Below the pieces are notes generated by a model that had not been told where the DNA came from, ran no database searches, and saw only the letters and a list, made by a program, of their open reading frames with translations. From JACQNR01 sp964533045 (GTDB lineage Bacteria; Acidobacteriota; Terriglobia; UBA7540): a DNA stretch of 29,100 nucleotides. Below are positions 1 through 9,608 of the stretch, piece by piece. The stretch lies in assembly GCA_964533045.1 (NCBI GenBank), contig CAZHKT010000032.1:1-29100 (forward strand). Direction: 5' to 3'. Made by a program: the position numbers and the translations under genes. How positions within the stretch are numbered: the first letter of the stretch is position 1; each line of letters opens with the position of its first letter.

Positions 1-54
1 AGACACCCTCTCTCTTTCCAACTCAATTTTCAACACGAAATGTTACAGCCTAGC
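1..54. repeat. Left copy of 54-bp terminal inverted repeat
   Basis: Bases 1-54 are the exact reverse complement of 29047-29100. The repeat is about 43% GC, clearly lower than the neighbouring DNA, and identity stops abruptly at base 55. It carries no gene. It could be the edge of an insertion sequence present on both sides of the contig, an assembly-graph overlap or a library adapter; the sequence alone cannot decide. Confidence 0.9.
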
Positions 55-126
55 TTCCAAGGGTCCCAGAGAGTGCCTGCCCCGCCCATCCTTTTCGGCC
101 CGGGCGTTGCAAGCATCGCCTCTACG

Positions 127-681
127 CTAAATCTTCGGCAGGACGATTCCCTGCTGCGATTGGTATTTGCCTTTCTTGTCCTTGTACGAGACGTCGCACA
201 TTTCGTCGGACTCGAAGAAGACGATCTGGCAGAGGCCTTCATTCGAGTAGACGCGGGCGGGGAGCGGGGTGGTGTTGGAGATTTCGAGCGTGACGAAGCC
301 CTCCCACTCGGGCTCCAGCGGGGTGACGTTGACGATGATGCCGCAGCGCGCGTAGGTGGACTTGCCCACGCAGAGGGTAATCACGCTACGCGGGATCCTG
401 AAGTATTCCACCGAGCGCGCCAGGGCAAAGGAATTGGGCGGGACGATGCACACCGGGCCCTTGAATTCGACGAACGACTTCTCGTCAAAGTGTTTAGGAT
501 CAACAATCGTGCTGTTCACATTGGTGAAGATCTTGTACTCGTCGGCCACGCGCAGGTCGTAGCCGTAGGCAGAGACTCCGTAGGAAATCACGCCTTCGCG
601 CACCTGCCGGTCGGCAAAGGGGTTAATCATGTCCTGCTCCAGCGCCATGCGCCGAATCCAGCGATCGTTCTTCACGGCCAT
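127..681 (-). CDS. dcd: dCTP deaminase
   Basis: The 184-aa protein matches dCTP deaminase, which converts dCTP to dUTP in the cytoplasm and feeds dTMP synthesis. The core motif GKSTYARCG (residues 106-114) is followed by TPLEPEWEG and TLEISNTTP. By alignment with E. coli Dcd from memory, Ser108, Arg112 and Glu133 correspond to its catalytic Ser111, Arg115 and Glu138. Length is normal for the family. The ATG at 681 is preceded by a purine-rich GAGGTGG about 9 nt upstream, which supports this start. The gene is divergent from the HU/IHF-like gene across a repeat-rich region, and its stop is about 70 bp from the left terminal repeat. Whether the enzyme is purely a deaminase or also a dUTPase cannot be told from the motifs alone. 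Confidence 0.93.
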   Translation of the reverse strand: MAVKNDRWIRRMALEQDMINPFADRQVREGVISYGVSAYGYDLRVADEYKIFTNVNSTIVDPKHFDEKSFVEFKGPVCIVPPNSFALARSVEYFRIPRSVITLCVGKSTYARCGIIVNVTPLEPEWEGFVTLEISNTTPLPARVYSNEGLCQIVFFESDEMCDVSYKDKKGKYQSQQGIVLPKI

Positions 682-741
682 TCAAGTCCACCTCGTAGGG
701 ATGTAATAGTCGAGCAGGATTCCAGCCCGGCAATTCAACGA

Positions 742-891
742 ACCGCCCTGAAGGGCGGTGCGACAGGTTCTTGCATCGCGGCCCTGCGAGCCGCGTCGGC
801 GCGGATCACAGACCCGCGTCACGGCGCCGCCGCTTAGATTGCAGGCGGGTCGCCTCCGCTCCCAGGTCGGCAGGCAGAGGCCGCCGCTACA
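742..891. repeat. Palindromic repeat cluster in the dcd/hup intergenic region
   Basis: The 305-bp gap 682-986 holds no credible gene. It contains a perfect 8-bp-stem hairpin (ACCGCCCT/AGGGCGGT, 742-759) and GC-rich palindromic stretches. It ends in CCGCCGCTACA (881-891), the reverse complement of the TGTAGCGGCGG end seen in the repeats at 8116-8177 and 26229-26294. A core like TCTGTGA, also present near 8128, lies around 807. It is best read as one or two degenerate members of the same dispersed family. Confidence 0.6.
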
Positions 892-929
892 GCAAAGTGA
901 GTCGGGAATGATATTACAGGTGAAAGTGC

Positions 930-959
930 TTGACAACGCTTAAACGCATTTCTTAGGAT
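930..959 (+). promoter_or_regulatory. Predicted sigma-70 promoter of the HU/IHF-like gene
   Basis: A perfect -35 TTGACA (930-935) is followed after 18 nt by TAGGAT (954-959, 4/6 match to TATAAT). The start codon is at 987, after a perfect AGGAGG ribosome-binding site at 976-981. Local base composition is AT-richer than the flanks. Confidence 0.65.
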
Positions 960-986
960 TAAACCTAGTCTTTTCAGGAGGTTCGC

Positions 987-1253
987 GTGATTAAGCTAGA
1001 TATCATCAATGAGGTCGTGGCACGAACCGGCATTACCAAGACCAGGGCTGAGATGGCCGTCGAGACCGTCTTCGATTCCATGAAGAAGGCCCTCGCCCAA
1101 AATGACCGGATCGAGCTGCGCGGATTCGGCGTTTTCAACGTGAAGCCGCGCAAGACGGGCATCGGCCGCAATCCGCGAACCGGCCAGGAAGTCAGCATCC
1201 CTCCCGGCAAGGCCGTCCGCTTCAAGCCCGGCAAAGAGCTGCAATCGCTCTAA
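987..1253 (+). CDS. HU/IHF-family DNA-binding protein
   Basis: This 88-aa protein is a full-length HU/IHF-family nucleoid protein that bends DNA as a dimer. The N-terminal helical part (LDIINEVVARTGITKTRAE) is followed by the beta-saddle GFGVFNV and by the DNA-clasping arm with GRNPRTG, whose proline intercalates in this family. It ends in KAVRFKPGKEL. The GTG start at 987 has a perfect AGGAGG 5 nt upstream and a good promoter at 930-959, so expression is probably strong. The PRKTGIGRNPRTG arm resembles IHF subunits as much as HU, so the subtype is left open. It is a single-gene unit converging on the HD-domain gene. Confidence 0.93.
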   Translation: MIKLDIINEVVARTGITKTRAEMAVETVFDSMKKALAQNDRIELRGFGVFNVKPRKTGIGRNPRTGQEVSIPPGKAVRFKPGKELQSL

Positions 1254-1328
1254 CGTCACCCGTGTTCACTCTGCGCGAAGCGAAGGATCTGCATTTCCCT
1301 GCTCCTGCGCTGCACGAGCAGTTGCTTC

Positions 1329-1360
1329 GCCTGCCGCCAGGCAGACTCCGTGTGGCAGGC
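1329..1360. terminator. Possible terminator hairpin between convergent genes
   Basis: GCCTGCC (1329-1335) and GGCAGGC (1354-1360) can pair across an 18-nt spacer, and a smaller inner hairpin overlaps it. It lies between the convergent HU/IHF-like and HD-domain genes. No T-tract is present, so an intrinsic terminator is only a suggestion. Confidence 0.25.
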
Positions 1361-1368
1361 AGGGAGGT

Positions 1369-1938
1369 TCATTTTGCAGCGGCGCGGTGGATGGCCTGCA
1401 CGACTCGGTCGAGTTCATCCACAATTTCCCCCCCGCCCGCTTCGCGGAAGGCCTTAACCAGCTCGCTGTAGTACCACAGCGTTCCTTCTTTGCCGCCCTT
1501 GAAACGATCCCAGAGCGCTTCACCTTCGGTAAAGTAATCGGAGAGAATGGCGAGGGCGTTGTCCAGCTTGTCCGAAGCGGAGACCAGGCGGGTGGAGGGT
1601 GAGGCGTGTCGCACGTGAGCGATATAAGCCTCCTTGCGCGCTCGCCAGGGGGGCTTGGGAACCTGGTCGGTGTCCGTGCAGCCCTCGACGATGGCGGCAA
1701 CCGCGGGTCCGAAGCGCCGCTTAATCTCAGCCAGGGTGGGCGCCCCGCCCTGGTCCTCGACCGCATCGTGCAACAGCGCGGCGATGGCTTCATCCTCGTT
1801 CGCGCCGTACCGCATGGCAATGCTCGCCACCGAAAGCAGGTGAGCCGCGTACGGAATCGTTGTTCCTTTCCGAAATTGCCCGGCGTGCAGGCGCAAGGCG
1901 TAAACCGCTGCCTCTTCAAATCGTGACGTCAGTTGCAT
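1369..1938 (-). CDS. HD-domain phosphohydrolase, SpoT/MESH1-like
   Basis: The 189-aa protein resembles the stand-alone hydrolase domain of (p)ppGpp synthetase/hydrolases (SpoT N-domain, MESH1). Motifs visible are LHAGQFRKG, PYAAHLL, LLHDAVED (the metal-binding HD pair plus ED) and SDKLDNA near residue 124. These match the metal-binding His, His-Asp and Asp of HD hydrolases. The ATG at 1938 is preceded by a purine-rich GGGAAGGGAAG and is preferred. A GTG at 1956 would add six residues and overlap the priA stop, but has no ribosome-binding site. It follows priA closely on the same strand, so co-transcription is likely. The substrate could be ppGpp or another nucleotide; there is no synthetase domain. 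Confidence 0.8.
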   Translation of the reverse strand: MQLTSRFEEAAVYALRLHAGQFRKGTTIPYAAHLLSVASIAMRYGANEDEAIAALLHDAVEDQGGAPTLAEIKRRFGPAVAAIVEGCTDTDQVPKPPWRARKEAYIAHVRHASPSTRLVSASDKLDNALAILSDYFTEGEALWDRFKGGKEGTLWYYSELVKAFREAGGGEIVDELDRVVQAIHRAAAK

Positions 1939-1952
1939 CGCTTCCCTTCCCT

Positions 1953-4406
1953 TCACCGGATGCTGACCGGGTCCATGTCCATCATGACGGATCGCGGAGG
2001 CACGCCGCGCCGTTCACATTCGGTTTCGAGCCGGCGCAGAACTTCGTTCAGGCTGGCGCGCGACGCAGCCTTGATCAAAAACTGAATCCGGTAGCAGCCC
2101 TTGATGCGCGCCAGCGGCGCCGAAGCCGGGCCGAGCACCCGTAACCCATACTCGTCCGCCACGCCTGCCAGAAACTTCCCGATGCCGCTTGCCACGTGTG
2201 CCGCGACTTCCAGCTTGGACCCTTGCGCGATCACGTTGGCCAGGGCTCCCGCCGGCGGATAGTGCATCATACGCCGAAAGCGCATTTCCTTGCTGTAGAA
2301 CCCTTCGTAGTTCTGATCGGCAGCGAGCAGGATGGCATAGTGCTCAGGATAGAACGTCTGCACCAGCACGCGCCCCGGTGAATCGCCGCGACCGGCGCGC
2401 CCCGCCACCTGAGTCAGCAACTGGAACGTCCTCTCGGCAGCCCGGAAGTCGGGCATGGACAGCCCCTGGTCGGCCGAGACCACGCCCACCAGCGTCACGC
2501 CGTGGAAGTCGTGCCCCTTCGCGATGAGCTGCGTTCCCACCAGAATGTCCACCTTGCGCTCGCGGAAGTCGGAAAGGATCTTCTGGTAAGCGCCGGCTCG
2601 CTGTGCCACGTCGCGGTCGAGCCTCGAGACGCGCGCTTCCGGGAAGGCTTCCTTAATTTTGCCCTCCACCTTCTCCGTCCCCTCGCCGACGTAGTAAAGG
2701 TATTCGCTCCCACAGGACGGACAGTGGGAGGGGACCGCCGCCGAGTATCCGCAGTAATGGCAAATGAGGCGATGTTCGCGCTTGTGGTAGGTGAGCGAAA
2801 TCGAACAGTTGACGCAGCGCGACGATTCGCCGCAGGCCCGGCAGAGGAGGAACCACGAGTAGCCGCGGCGGTTGATCAGAATCATGATCTGGCCGCCGCG
2901 CCCGAGTTCCTCCTCCATGGCCTCTTTCAAGCGGCGGGAGAACGGAACTTGCGTGTGCGTCTCGCGGAATTCCTTGCGCATGTCCACGATCTCAACCGTG
3001 GCGAGCGGACGGCCGCGCACCCGCTCTTCGAGTTTGAGCAGGCGGTACTTGCCTTCGCGCGCGTTGGTATAGGACTCGAGCGACGGCGTGGCCGAGCCCA
3101 GAACCACCAGCGCCTGCGCCAGGCGCGCGCGCACCACGGCGGCGTCGCGTCCGTGATAGCGCGGCGTTTCCTCCTGCTTGTAACTGCTTTCGTGCTCCTC
3201 GTCCACGATAATCACGCCCAGGTTGTCGAGGGGGGCAAATACCGCCGAGCGCGTGCCCAGCACCACCCGCGCTTCGCCCCGCCGCGCCGCCCACCAGGCA
3301 TCGTGGCGAACATTCTCAGCCAGGCCGCTGTGCAGCACCTCGACCTGGTTTCCGAATCGGGCGCGAAATTGCGCCTGCACGGCCGGCGTCAGGGCGATCT
3401 CCGGAACCAGCATCAGCGCCGTCCTGCCCCGCGCGAGGCACTTCGAAATCAGACGAAGATAGACCTCCGTCTTCCCGCTGGCGGTCACGCCGTGCAACAG
3501 TACCGCCTCAAACTTGCCCTGTTCGAGTAGTGCCGTCAATTCCTCAAGCGCCTTCGATTGCTCCGCGGTCAGGTCGTGAGGCTCCGCGTCAACCGCCGGC
3601 GCCGAGGCCGCGCGCGCGGGCGATTCCAGGTTCAGCCAGCCTTTCTCGTTCAGTTTGCGCAGATGCGCCAGCGTGGCGCGAGTCGTCCTGAGGAGTTCGC
3701 GGTGATCTTCTGCGAAACCAGATTCGGCGAGTGCATCGAGAATCCGCCGCGCCACGGGAGAAATCTTTTGGGGACGGTCGGGGATAGATGCGCCGGCCAG
3801 GCGGACGCTCCAGACTTCCTGCCGAGCCCGCGGGCGGCGGATCTCCGACAGTTCGGCCAGGCCTTTCTCCACTGCGCCTCGCGCCAGCGCCGAGCCGCGG
3901 CCGGGGAATCGGCGCACCAGACTTTCCATGCTGACTCCCCGGGCATCCCGCTCGGCCGCGACCGCCGAAAGGAATTGGGCCTCTTCGCTCGCGCGGGCCT
4001 CATCCAACAGGTTCGACTGCAATTCGCGCAGCCGCGCGACTCCGGCTTCGGTCAGCTTCACCCGTTTCTCGCGTCGCATTTCGGAGCGAAGCGGAAGCAT
4101 GGCGCGGAAGACCTCACCCACCGGCGCGAGGTAGTATTCTGCGATCCAAAGTCCCAGGGTCAGTAGCTCCGGGGTCAAGACGGGCTCGGGGTCAAGAACT
4201 TTCAGGAGGGAACGAACCTTCACACCGGCCGCGACGCTCGCCACCGGCTCCACAGCAATGCCCACCGCGGTCCGCCTCCCCAGCGGCACCTGCACGCGCT
4301 GGCCCACCTGCACGTCCATGCCCGGGGGAACCTGATAGGTCAGCGGGGCGCGCAGCGCCGAGAGCACCGCCACGTTGATCAGGGTTTCTGCGGGCTTTCG
4401 CGCCAT
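1953..4406 (-). CDS. priA: Primosomal protein N', replication restart helicase PriA
   Basis: The 817-aa protein is a full-length PriA, the 3'-5' superfamily-2 helicase that reloads the replisome at stalled forks. An N-terminal DNA-binding part is followed by Walker A HGVTASGKT (residues 305-313), the DEEH box (402-405) and LGSATPS (437-443). Eight zinc-binding cysteines (522, 525, 531, 534, 549, 552, 562, 565) are inserted in the helicase, the PriA hallmark. Motifs VGTQLIAKGHDF and QVAGRAGRG complete the helicase core. ATG at 4406; only a weak ribosome-binding site is visible. In many bacteria priA sits beside coaBC; here coaBC is 6 kb away, separated by the pilin, MTHFR-like and glycosidase genes, suggesting an insertion or rearrangement. 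Confidence 0.96.
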   Translation of the reverse strand: MARKPAETLINVAVLSALRAPLTYQVPPGMDVQVGQRVQVPLGRRTAVGIAVEPVASVAAGVKVRSLLKVLDPEPVLTPELLTLGLWIAEYYLAPVGEVFRAMLPLRSEMRREKRVKLTEAGVARLRELQSNLLDEARASEEAQFLSAVAAERDARGVSMESLVRRFPGRGSALARGAVEKGLAELSEIRRPRARQEVWSVRLAGASIPDRPQKISPVARRILDALAESGFAEDHRELLRTTRATLAHLRKLNEKGWLNLESPARAASAPAVDAEPHDLTAEQSKALEELTALLEQGKFEAVLLHGVTASGKTEVYLRLISKCLARGRTALMLVPEIALTPAVQAQFRARFGNQVEVLHSGLAENVRHDAWWAARRGEARVVLGTRSAVFAPLDNLGVIIVDEEHESSYKQEETPRYHGRDAAVVRARLAQALVVLGSATPSLESYTNAREGKYRLLKLEERVRGRPLATVEIVDMRKEFRETHTQVPFSRRLKEAMEEELGRGGQIMILINRRGYSWFLLCRACGESSRCVNCSISLTYHKREHRLICHYCGYSAAVPSHCPSCGSEYLYYVGEGTEKVEGKIKEAFPEARVSRLDRDVAQRAGAYQKILSDFRERKVDILVGTQLIAKGHDFHGVTLVGVVSADQGLSMPDFRAAERTFQLLTQVAGRAGRGDSPGRVLVQTFYPEHYAILLAADQNYEGFYSKEMRFRRMMHYPPAGALANVIAQGSKLEVAAHVASGIGKFLAGVADEYGLRVLGPASAPLARIKGCYRIQFLIKAASRASLNEVLRRLETECERRGVPPRSVMMDMDPVSIR

Positions 4407-4464
4407 GCAGGCATTCTATGCCGGGAAACAGGAGCAGGGGAAGCGGTCCAAGTGCGAGGTTTGG

Positions 4465-4677
4465 CTAATTGTGAATGCCGGCGATCTTCTTGGCGAGGTT
4501 GGCGAATATCGTGTTGATCTCCTGCGCGATCGCGCCCATGCCCGCGGTGGCCGCCAGTGCGATGATCACAGCGACCAGCGCGTACTCCACCAGATCCTGA
4601 CCGCCTTCCTCACGGTGGCATCGGGCGATCTCCGCTCGGAAGCGCGCCAGGCCCTTCTGCATCGTGGTCAGCTGCAC
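4465..4677 (-). CDS. Flp/Fap-type pilin, orphan
   Basis: The 70-aa protein has the Flp pilin layout: a short leader, the motif GGQDLVEYALV (residues 25-35), then a hydrophobic helix and a polar tail. Processing would be expected near the Gly-Gly before QDLVEYA, by a prepilin peptidase not encoded here. Flp pilins form tight-adherence (Tad) pili, but no tad genes occur in the window. The GTG at 4677 is chosen because GAGGTGAG lies about 4 nt upstream; the ATG at 4662 would be too far from it. A good promoter (4725-4753) precedes it, so the gene is likely expressed on its own and may read through into priA. Confidence 0.82.
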   Translation of the reverse strand: MQLTTMQKGLARFRAEIARCHREEGGQDLVEYALVAVIIALAATAGMGAIAQEINTIFANLAKKIAGIHN

Positions 4678-4724
4678 ATCTCACCTCATATCGCCCCGGC
4701 GAGCGTCATGCCGGAGAGGAACTA

Positions 4725-4753
4725 TTTGTAGCAGGAGTCCGCTCAAATGCCAA
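4725..4753 (-). promoter_or_regulatory. Predicted promoter of the Flp pilin gene
   Basis: Read on the minus strand, TTGGCA (4748-4753, 5/6 match to the -35 box) is followed after exactly 17 nt by TACAAA (4725-4730, 4/6 match to the -10 box). It lies in the unusually AT-rich gap 4678-4818, about 50 bp before the pilin start. Confidence 0.5.
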
Positions 4754-4818
4754 GCAGGAAATGCAAGGCATGCATCTAATCACCATGTAGTTAATAATAC
4801 ACAAGGAATGCATTGGCC

Positions 4819-5733
4819 TCATCCCTTTCGGGATTGTGCCGCGACCAGGTTAGCGTAAAGGGTTCCCAGCCGCTCCAACATGCGGACGGCGGATGAAAAA
4901 TTGCGGCGGTTGACGTGCTCGATATTCAGGCCCAGAAGCGGCGGATCCGGCGGTAAGTTGTCGAAAACATCCATGAGAATCCGCTGCGCCAGGTCGAGCG
5001 AGCGCTCGAAGCAGGTTTCCCGGGGAGAATCGGGTTTCTCCGTCAGCAGGAAGCGGTCCAGACTGGACGGCAGATCGGCCCCCAACCAGCGCAGAAACTT
5101 GAGGTCCCCCGGATGGCTGACCGGCGCGAAACTCAAAAAGACGCGGGCCTCCAGGCCGTTCAGTTTCTGAATCAGCCAGACGATATCGTTGGCATCGAAA
5201 AGGACCTGCGAGGTGAAGAAGGTCATTCCCATCTCGGCCTTCGCACGAACGCGCTCGGCTTCATTTTTCCGGCTGGGAATGGTGATGCCGCCCAGCGTGA
5301 GCGGGAGTTTGGCATCTCGAATTCGCTTCGCGGTCTCACCCGGCCCGGGGCCAGGATAGTCCCGGCGGGCGGATTCTCCGCCCACCAGCACCGCGCACTC
5401 GATACCGAATTTCGCGCGGGTCTCCGCGAACCAGCGAACGGGATCGGCATCATGAACGGTCACGCGATTGATGACCGTTTCAACATTCGCCTCGCGCTGA
5501 AGGCGCTCGCCCAGCCAGCGCGGCTCGACCCGCGGGACGAAACGATAGGTGCGCTCCGCGCCGCGTGCTTCATCGTGAATCTCGGGCAAGTTGATGGCGT
5601 CGGCCAGGGCGCGCACTCCCGCCGCTTCCTGGAGCACGGCCTCCGTTGCCTCGGGCTTTCCCGCCTCCGGCGGCACGATTTCGAACATCATTACCGGCGC
5701 ACTTCGGTCCAGCAATTTGTCTTTGAAGCTCAC
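4819..5733 (-). CDS. Divergent methylenetetrahydrofolate reductase-like protein
   Basis: The protein (304 aa from the GTG at 5733) has the length and pattern of a flavin-dependent MTHFR TIM barrel. Near the N-terminus, FEIVPPE (residues 17-23) corresponds to the FEFFPP motif carrying the catalytic Glu of MetF. A central GGITIP and TFFTSQVLFD match the GGVTHP and FFITQLFFD strands. MTHFR reduces 5,10-methylene-THF to 5-methyl-THF for methionine synthesis. Identity looks low, so a related THF-binding or orphan function is possible. GGGAAG lies 7 nt before the GTG at 5733, favouring it over an upstream TTG at 5751. The gene is followed by the AT-rich pilin promoter region; no met genes are nearby. 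Confidence 0.65.
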   Translation of the reverse strand: MSFKDKLLDRSAPVMMFEIVPPEAGKPEATEAVLQEAAGVRALADAINLPEIHDEARGAERTYRFVPRVEPRWLGERLQREANVETVINRVTVHDADPVRWFAETRAKFGIECAVLVGGESARRDYPGPGPGETAKRIRDAKLPLTLGGITIPSRKNEAERVRAKAEMGMTFFTSQVLFDANDIVWLIQKLNGLEARVFLSFAPVSHPGDLKFLRWLGADLPSSLDRFLLTEKPDSPRETCFERSLDLAQRILMDVFDNLPPDPPLLGLNIEHVNRRNFSSAVRMLERLGTLYANLVAAQSRKG

Positions 5734-5877
5734 CCTGCATCTTCCCGTCAAGAGTGCTACCTCAACAGCTTAGAGGGCGGGCCTCAAGTTGGCAAGGCTC
5801 GAGGCTTCCGATTGGCAGCACCGGCGCCCTCACCGGCGCACGCCGAAGGGAACATCGCCGCGACGGAACCCGAAATC

Positions 5878-8094
5878 TCATGAAACCCGCCGGTAGCGAA
5901 TCAGCGCCGTGTCGGGCTTGCGCTCCAGCCTGACCTCGAGGCCGCCGGCGCAAAGCGCTCGACCGGCGAGCCTCCCAGTGTTTCCCCGATCGAGATCCTG
6001 GAATTCGTAAGTCGAGTCCGGCTGCAGCGCCCGCAGCGGAAACACGGCCAGTGCGTAGCTGCTTGCCGGGCGCTTCATCGCCACCACCAGACCCTCGCCT
6101 TCTGCGGGCAGATCCAGTTGATACGCCATCCAGGCGTCCTCCGCCTGCGTGTATTCGGTCAGCGGGTAGTAGTCACCCAGAAAGTATTTCTGGATGGCCC
6201 GGTACTGGTCCAGCAGTCGCTTGGCCTCGGCATAAGGGAAACTCTGGTAATCCGTCTGCCCTTGCGGCATGTCCCCGCGCGTGAAGAGACCATAGTTGAG
6301 GCCCGCCGTCATGCTGCTTCGGAGGTGATAGTCGGTGTTGTTCCCCAGGTTTCCGAGCGAGGTCGCATGCAAGGGCGTCCAGAGATTCAAGCCGTAGCTA
6401 TGGCACTGATTGGCGAGCAGGTTTCCGGTGAAATCGCTGCGCCACAGCGGCACGCTCCGCCCCATCGTTTCCAGATCGATTCGGCGCCCGCCGCTCGCGC
6501 AGTTATCAATCATCAGGTGCGGATGGCGGCGGCGCAATTCGTCCCAGAAGGCGTAGAGGCCTTCAACCCACCGAATCTCGGTGATGCCTTGCCGGTCGGG
6601 AGCGTCGGCGGCGCGCCAGAACTCGATCGGCGCGATGTTCGCGTCGTGCCGGTAGCCGTCCACGCCGAATTCTTCAATCTTCGAGGAAATGAAATCCGTC
6701 AGGAACTTTCGCGCCTCGGGATTCGCCAGATTGAAGAGCCGGTCGTTCTCCAGAAACTGATTCCGAACGCTCTCCTTGGGCACCCAGCGAGGGTCGGACA
6801 TGGGAACGTCCGAATCCCCGATGCTGACGAAGCCGCGGAAGTTTCTTCGCTCCTTGGGAATGGAGAGCAGCCATTCCGGATGCTCCTTCGCCCAGACCGT
6901 CCCGTCGCAGACGCGCTCGGGCTCGAACCAGAGGAGGAACCTGCGGCCGGCCGCGTGGAGCGCGTCGCTGATGGGCCTCAGACCCCGGGGATAAAGATCG
7001 TTCTTCACCTGCCAGTTGCCCGGATTCCGCCACCACGGCCCCTCGCCAAACCATTCGGCGTCGATCCAGTAATAATCCATGGGCAGGTTGTGGCCGACAA
7101 TCTGCCGGATGTTTTCCAGATGATCCGCCGCCGGCGTCGAGCCCCAGTTGTGATTGCAGACCGGCATGGCCAGCGGCTCCCCGCCCACGGCCGGCCGATG
7201 ATGCGACAGAAGGAACCGGCGCAGCAGATTGTGCCCGCGAAGGCGCTCGCCTTGCCAGAAGAGCAGAAGGAGACGCGGCGTGCGAATCTCCTCGCCCGGA
7301 CGCAGTTTAAGTCGCGTATGCGCCATGCCGGCGCGCACTCGAAAAGCCGAACCCGACTCCGGCCGCTCGAAACTTGCCGCCCATTCGCCCGTCCAGCCGA
7401 TAGCCAGCACCACGCCTTCGCCCTCCGTTTCGAGGTTGAAGAACGGCAAGTGCTCGCTGGACGAACGCCCGCCGCCCGGCTGGAGCCGCAGCGAACCCTT
7501 CAACCCCAGGACGCGCGTCATCGGTCTGAAGTCATCCATCGAGCAGGTCGCGCCCTTGGCGTAATGAATCGTGGGATCAACAGCGGGAGAATCGAACTGG
7601 CAGTCGAGCGCCTGAATGTCGCTCAGGATGGGCGTGTCGGCGCCACCTTCATTCTTGAGATGGATCACCCACTCAACCGCCGGAAAGTCGTCGAATGTCG
7701 TCGCCTCGATACGCACCGCCAACCCGCTGGCAGCGTCCGTGAAACGAATTTCGTGCCGCCGCTTGCCAGCTTCGCCGTCCAGAGTCTTAGTCTCTGCCCG
7801 AAAGCTGGGCAGCAATTCCTCAGACTTTTTCCCATCCAGCCCGAAGAAGAATGGCGACTTGAGGGCGGCCGGGAAGAGCTTCGTCGCCGCTTGCGGCGCG
7901 ATTCCCGTAGGGGCACCGAGGGCGCGGAAGAAATCGCGCGCCATCGCCATTTCGTTTTCCCCGCCGCGCGTGTGTACAGAATCTCCCGCCGCAGGCGCTC
8001 CCACGCCGCGCGCAGCTCCCATACCCGCCCCCAGAACCATCGCCCCCGCACCCGTTTTCACAAATTCCCGCCGCGTCAGTTGTTTTCCACTCAT
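5878..8094 (-). CDS. Tat-exported alpha-galactosidase, GH36 family
   Basis: The 738-aa protein is a GH36/clan GH-D alpha-galactosidase, which removes terminal alpha-galactosyl units from oligosaccharides such as raffinose or galactomannan fragments. An N-terminal twin-arginine signal (LTRREFVKTGAGAMVLGAG, residues 6-24) indicates folded export. A beta-sandwich domain precedes the (beta/alpha)8 barrel. The barrel has YYWIDAEWFG, LLWFEPERV, GYRHDANI with the likely nucleophile Asp484, CASGGRRIDLE (residues 533-543) and LWRSDF with the likely acid/base Asp554. The ATG at 8094 is chosen because it starts directly before the Tat motif; an upstream GTG at 8163 would translate the palindromic repeat 8116-8177. 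It is divergent from the GH29 fucosidase, and the two may act on the same plant or mucin-type glycans. Confidence 0.9.
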   Translation of the reverse strand: MSGKQLTRREFVKTGAGAMVLGAGMGAARGVGAPAAGDSVHTRGGENEMAMARDFFRALGAPTGIAPQAATKLFPAALKSPFFFGLDGKKSEELLPSFRAETKTLDGEAGKRRHEIRFTDAASGLAVRIEATTFDDFPAVEWVIHLKNEGGADTPILSDIQALDCQFDSPAVDPTIHYAKGATCSMDDFRPMTRVLGLKGSLRLQPGGGRSSSEHLPFFNLETEGEGVVLAIGWTGEWAASFERPESGSAFRVRAGMAHTRLKLRPGEEIRTPRLLLLFWQGERLRGHNLLRRFLLSHHRPAVGGEPLAMPVCNHNWGSTPAADHLENIRQIVGHNLPMDYYWIDAEWFGEGPWWRNPGNWQVKNDLYPRGLRPISDALHAAGRRFLLWFEPERVCDGTVWAKEHPEWLLSIPKERRNFRGFVSIGDSDVPMSDPRWVPKESVRNQFLENDRLFNLANPEARKFLTDFISSKIEEFGVDGYRHDANIAPIEFWRAADAPDRQGITEIRWVEGLYAFWDELRRRHPHLMIDNCASGGRRIDLETMGRSVPLWRSDFTGNLLANQCHSYGLNLWTPLHATSLGNLGNNTDYHLRSSMTAGLNYGLFTRGDMPQGQTDYQSFPYAEAKRLLDQYRAIQKYFLGDYYPLTEYTQAEDAWMAYQLDLPAEGEGLVVAMKRPASSYALAVFPLRALQPDSTYEFQDLDRGNTGRLAGRALCAGGLEVRLERKPDTALIRYRRVS

Positions 8095-8115
8095 CCCAAG
8101 GCTCCGCAGTGGCAT

Positions 8116-8177
8116 TGTAGCGGCGGTCTGTGACCCCCGGCACAATCTCAAACGGGCGGTCATAGACCGCCGCTACA
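8116..8177. repeat. Palindromic repeat of the TGTAGCGGCG family, intergenic
   Basis: This 62-bp element begins TGTAGCGGCGGTC (8116-8128) and ends with its exact reverse complement GACCGCCGCTACA (8165-8177), with a GC-rich middle. It lies between the divergent glycosidase genes. The copy at 26229-26294 has the same architecture and termini. Confidence 0.85.
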
Positions 8178-8184
8178 GTGCGAG

Positions 8185-8221
8185 AGGATAGCACAGCGCA
8201 CGCGCCCGATTGTGTTATCCT
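8185..8221. promoter_or_regulatory. Inverted repeat upstream of the fucosidase gene, candidate operator
   Basis: AGGATAGCACA (8185-8195) and TGTGTTATCCT (8211-8221) form an inverted repeat with 10 of 11 positions paired, separated by 15 nt. It lies 30 bp before the fucosidase start codon and just beside the palindromic repeat, in the divergent promoter region. Spacing of about 26 bp between half-site centres would fit a dimeric regulator on one DNA face, but no regulator gene is nearby. Confidence 0.4.
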
Positions 8222-8250
8222 ACGCTGACCCTCGCGGAGGTGATGCTGCC

Positions 8251-9588
<1,338 letters not shown>

Positions 9589-9608
9589 GGGCGCAGCGTG
9601 CCGCGCCC
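9589..9608. terminator. Possible hairpin between convergent fucosidase and UDG genes
   Basis: GGGCGC (9589-9594) pairs with GCGCCC (9603-9608) over an 8-nt loop and exactly fills the 20-bp gap between the two stop codons. No long T-tract follows. It could serve both convergent genes. Confidence 0.35.

Noticed and set aside
2502..4166. Long plus-strand frames opposite priA
   Set aside because: PriA motifs and its eight zinc cysteines are on the minus strand; the plus-strand frames show no motif and no ribosome-binding site.
6118..8133. A 671-codon plus-strand open frame opposite the GH36 gene
   Set aside because: It is the antisense shadow of a GC-rich gene with clear GH36 motifs. Its translation is low-complexity and matches no family I recognise.
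8095..8163. N-terminal extension of the GH36 gene to a GTG at 8163
   Set aside because: It would translate the palindromic repeat 8116-8177 and put 23 residues before the Tat motif.
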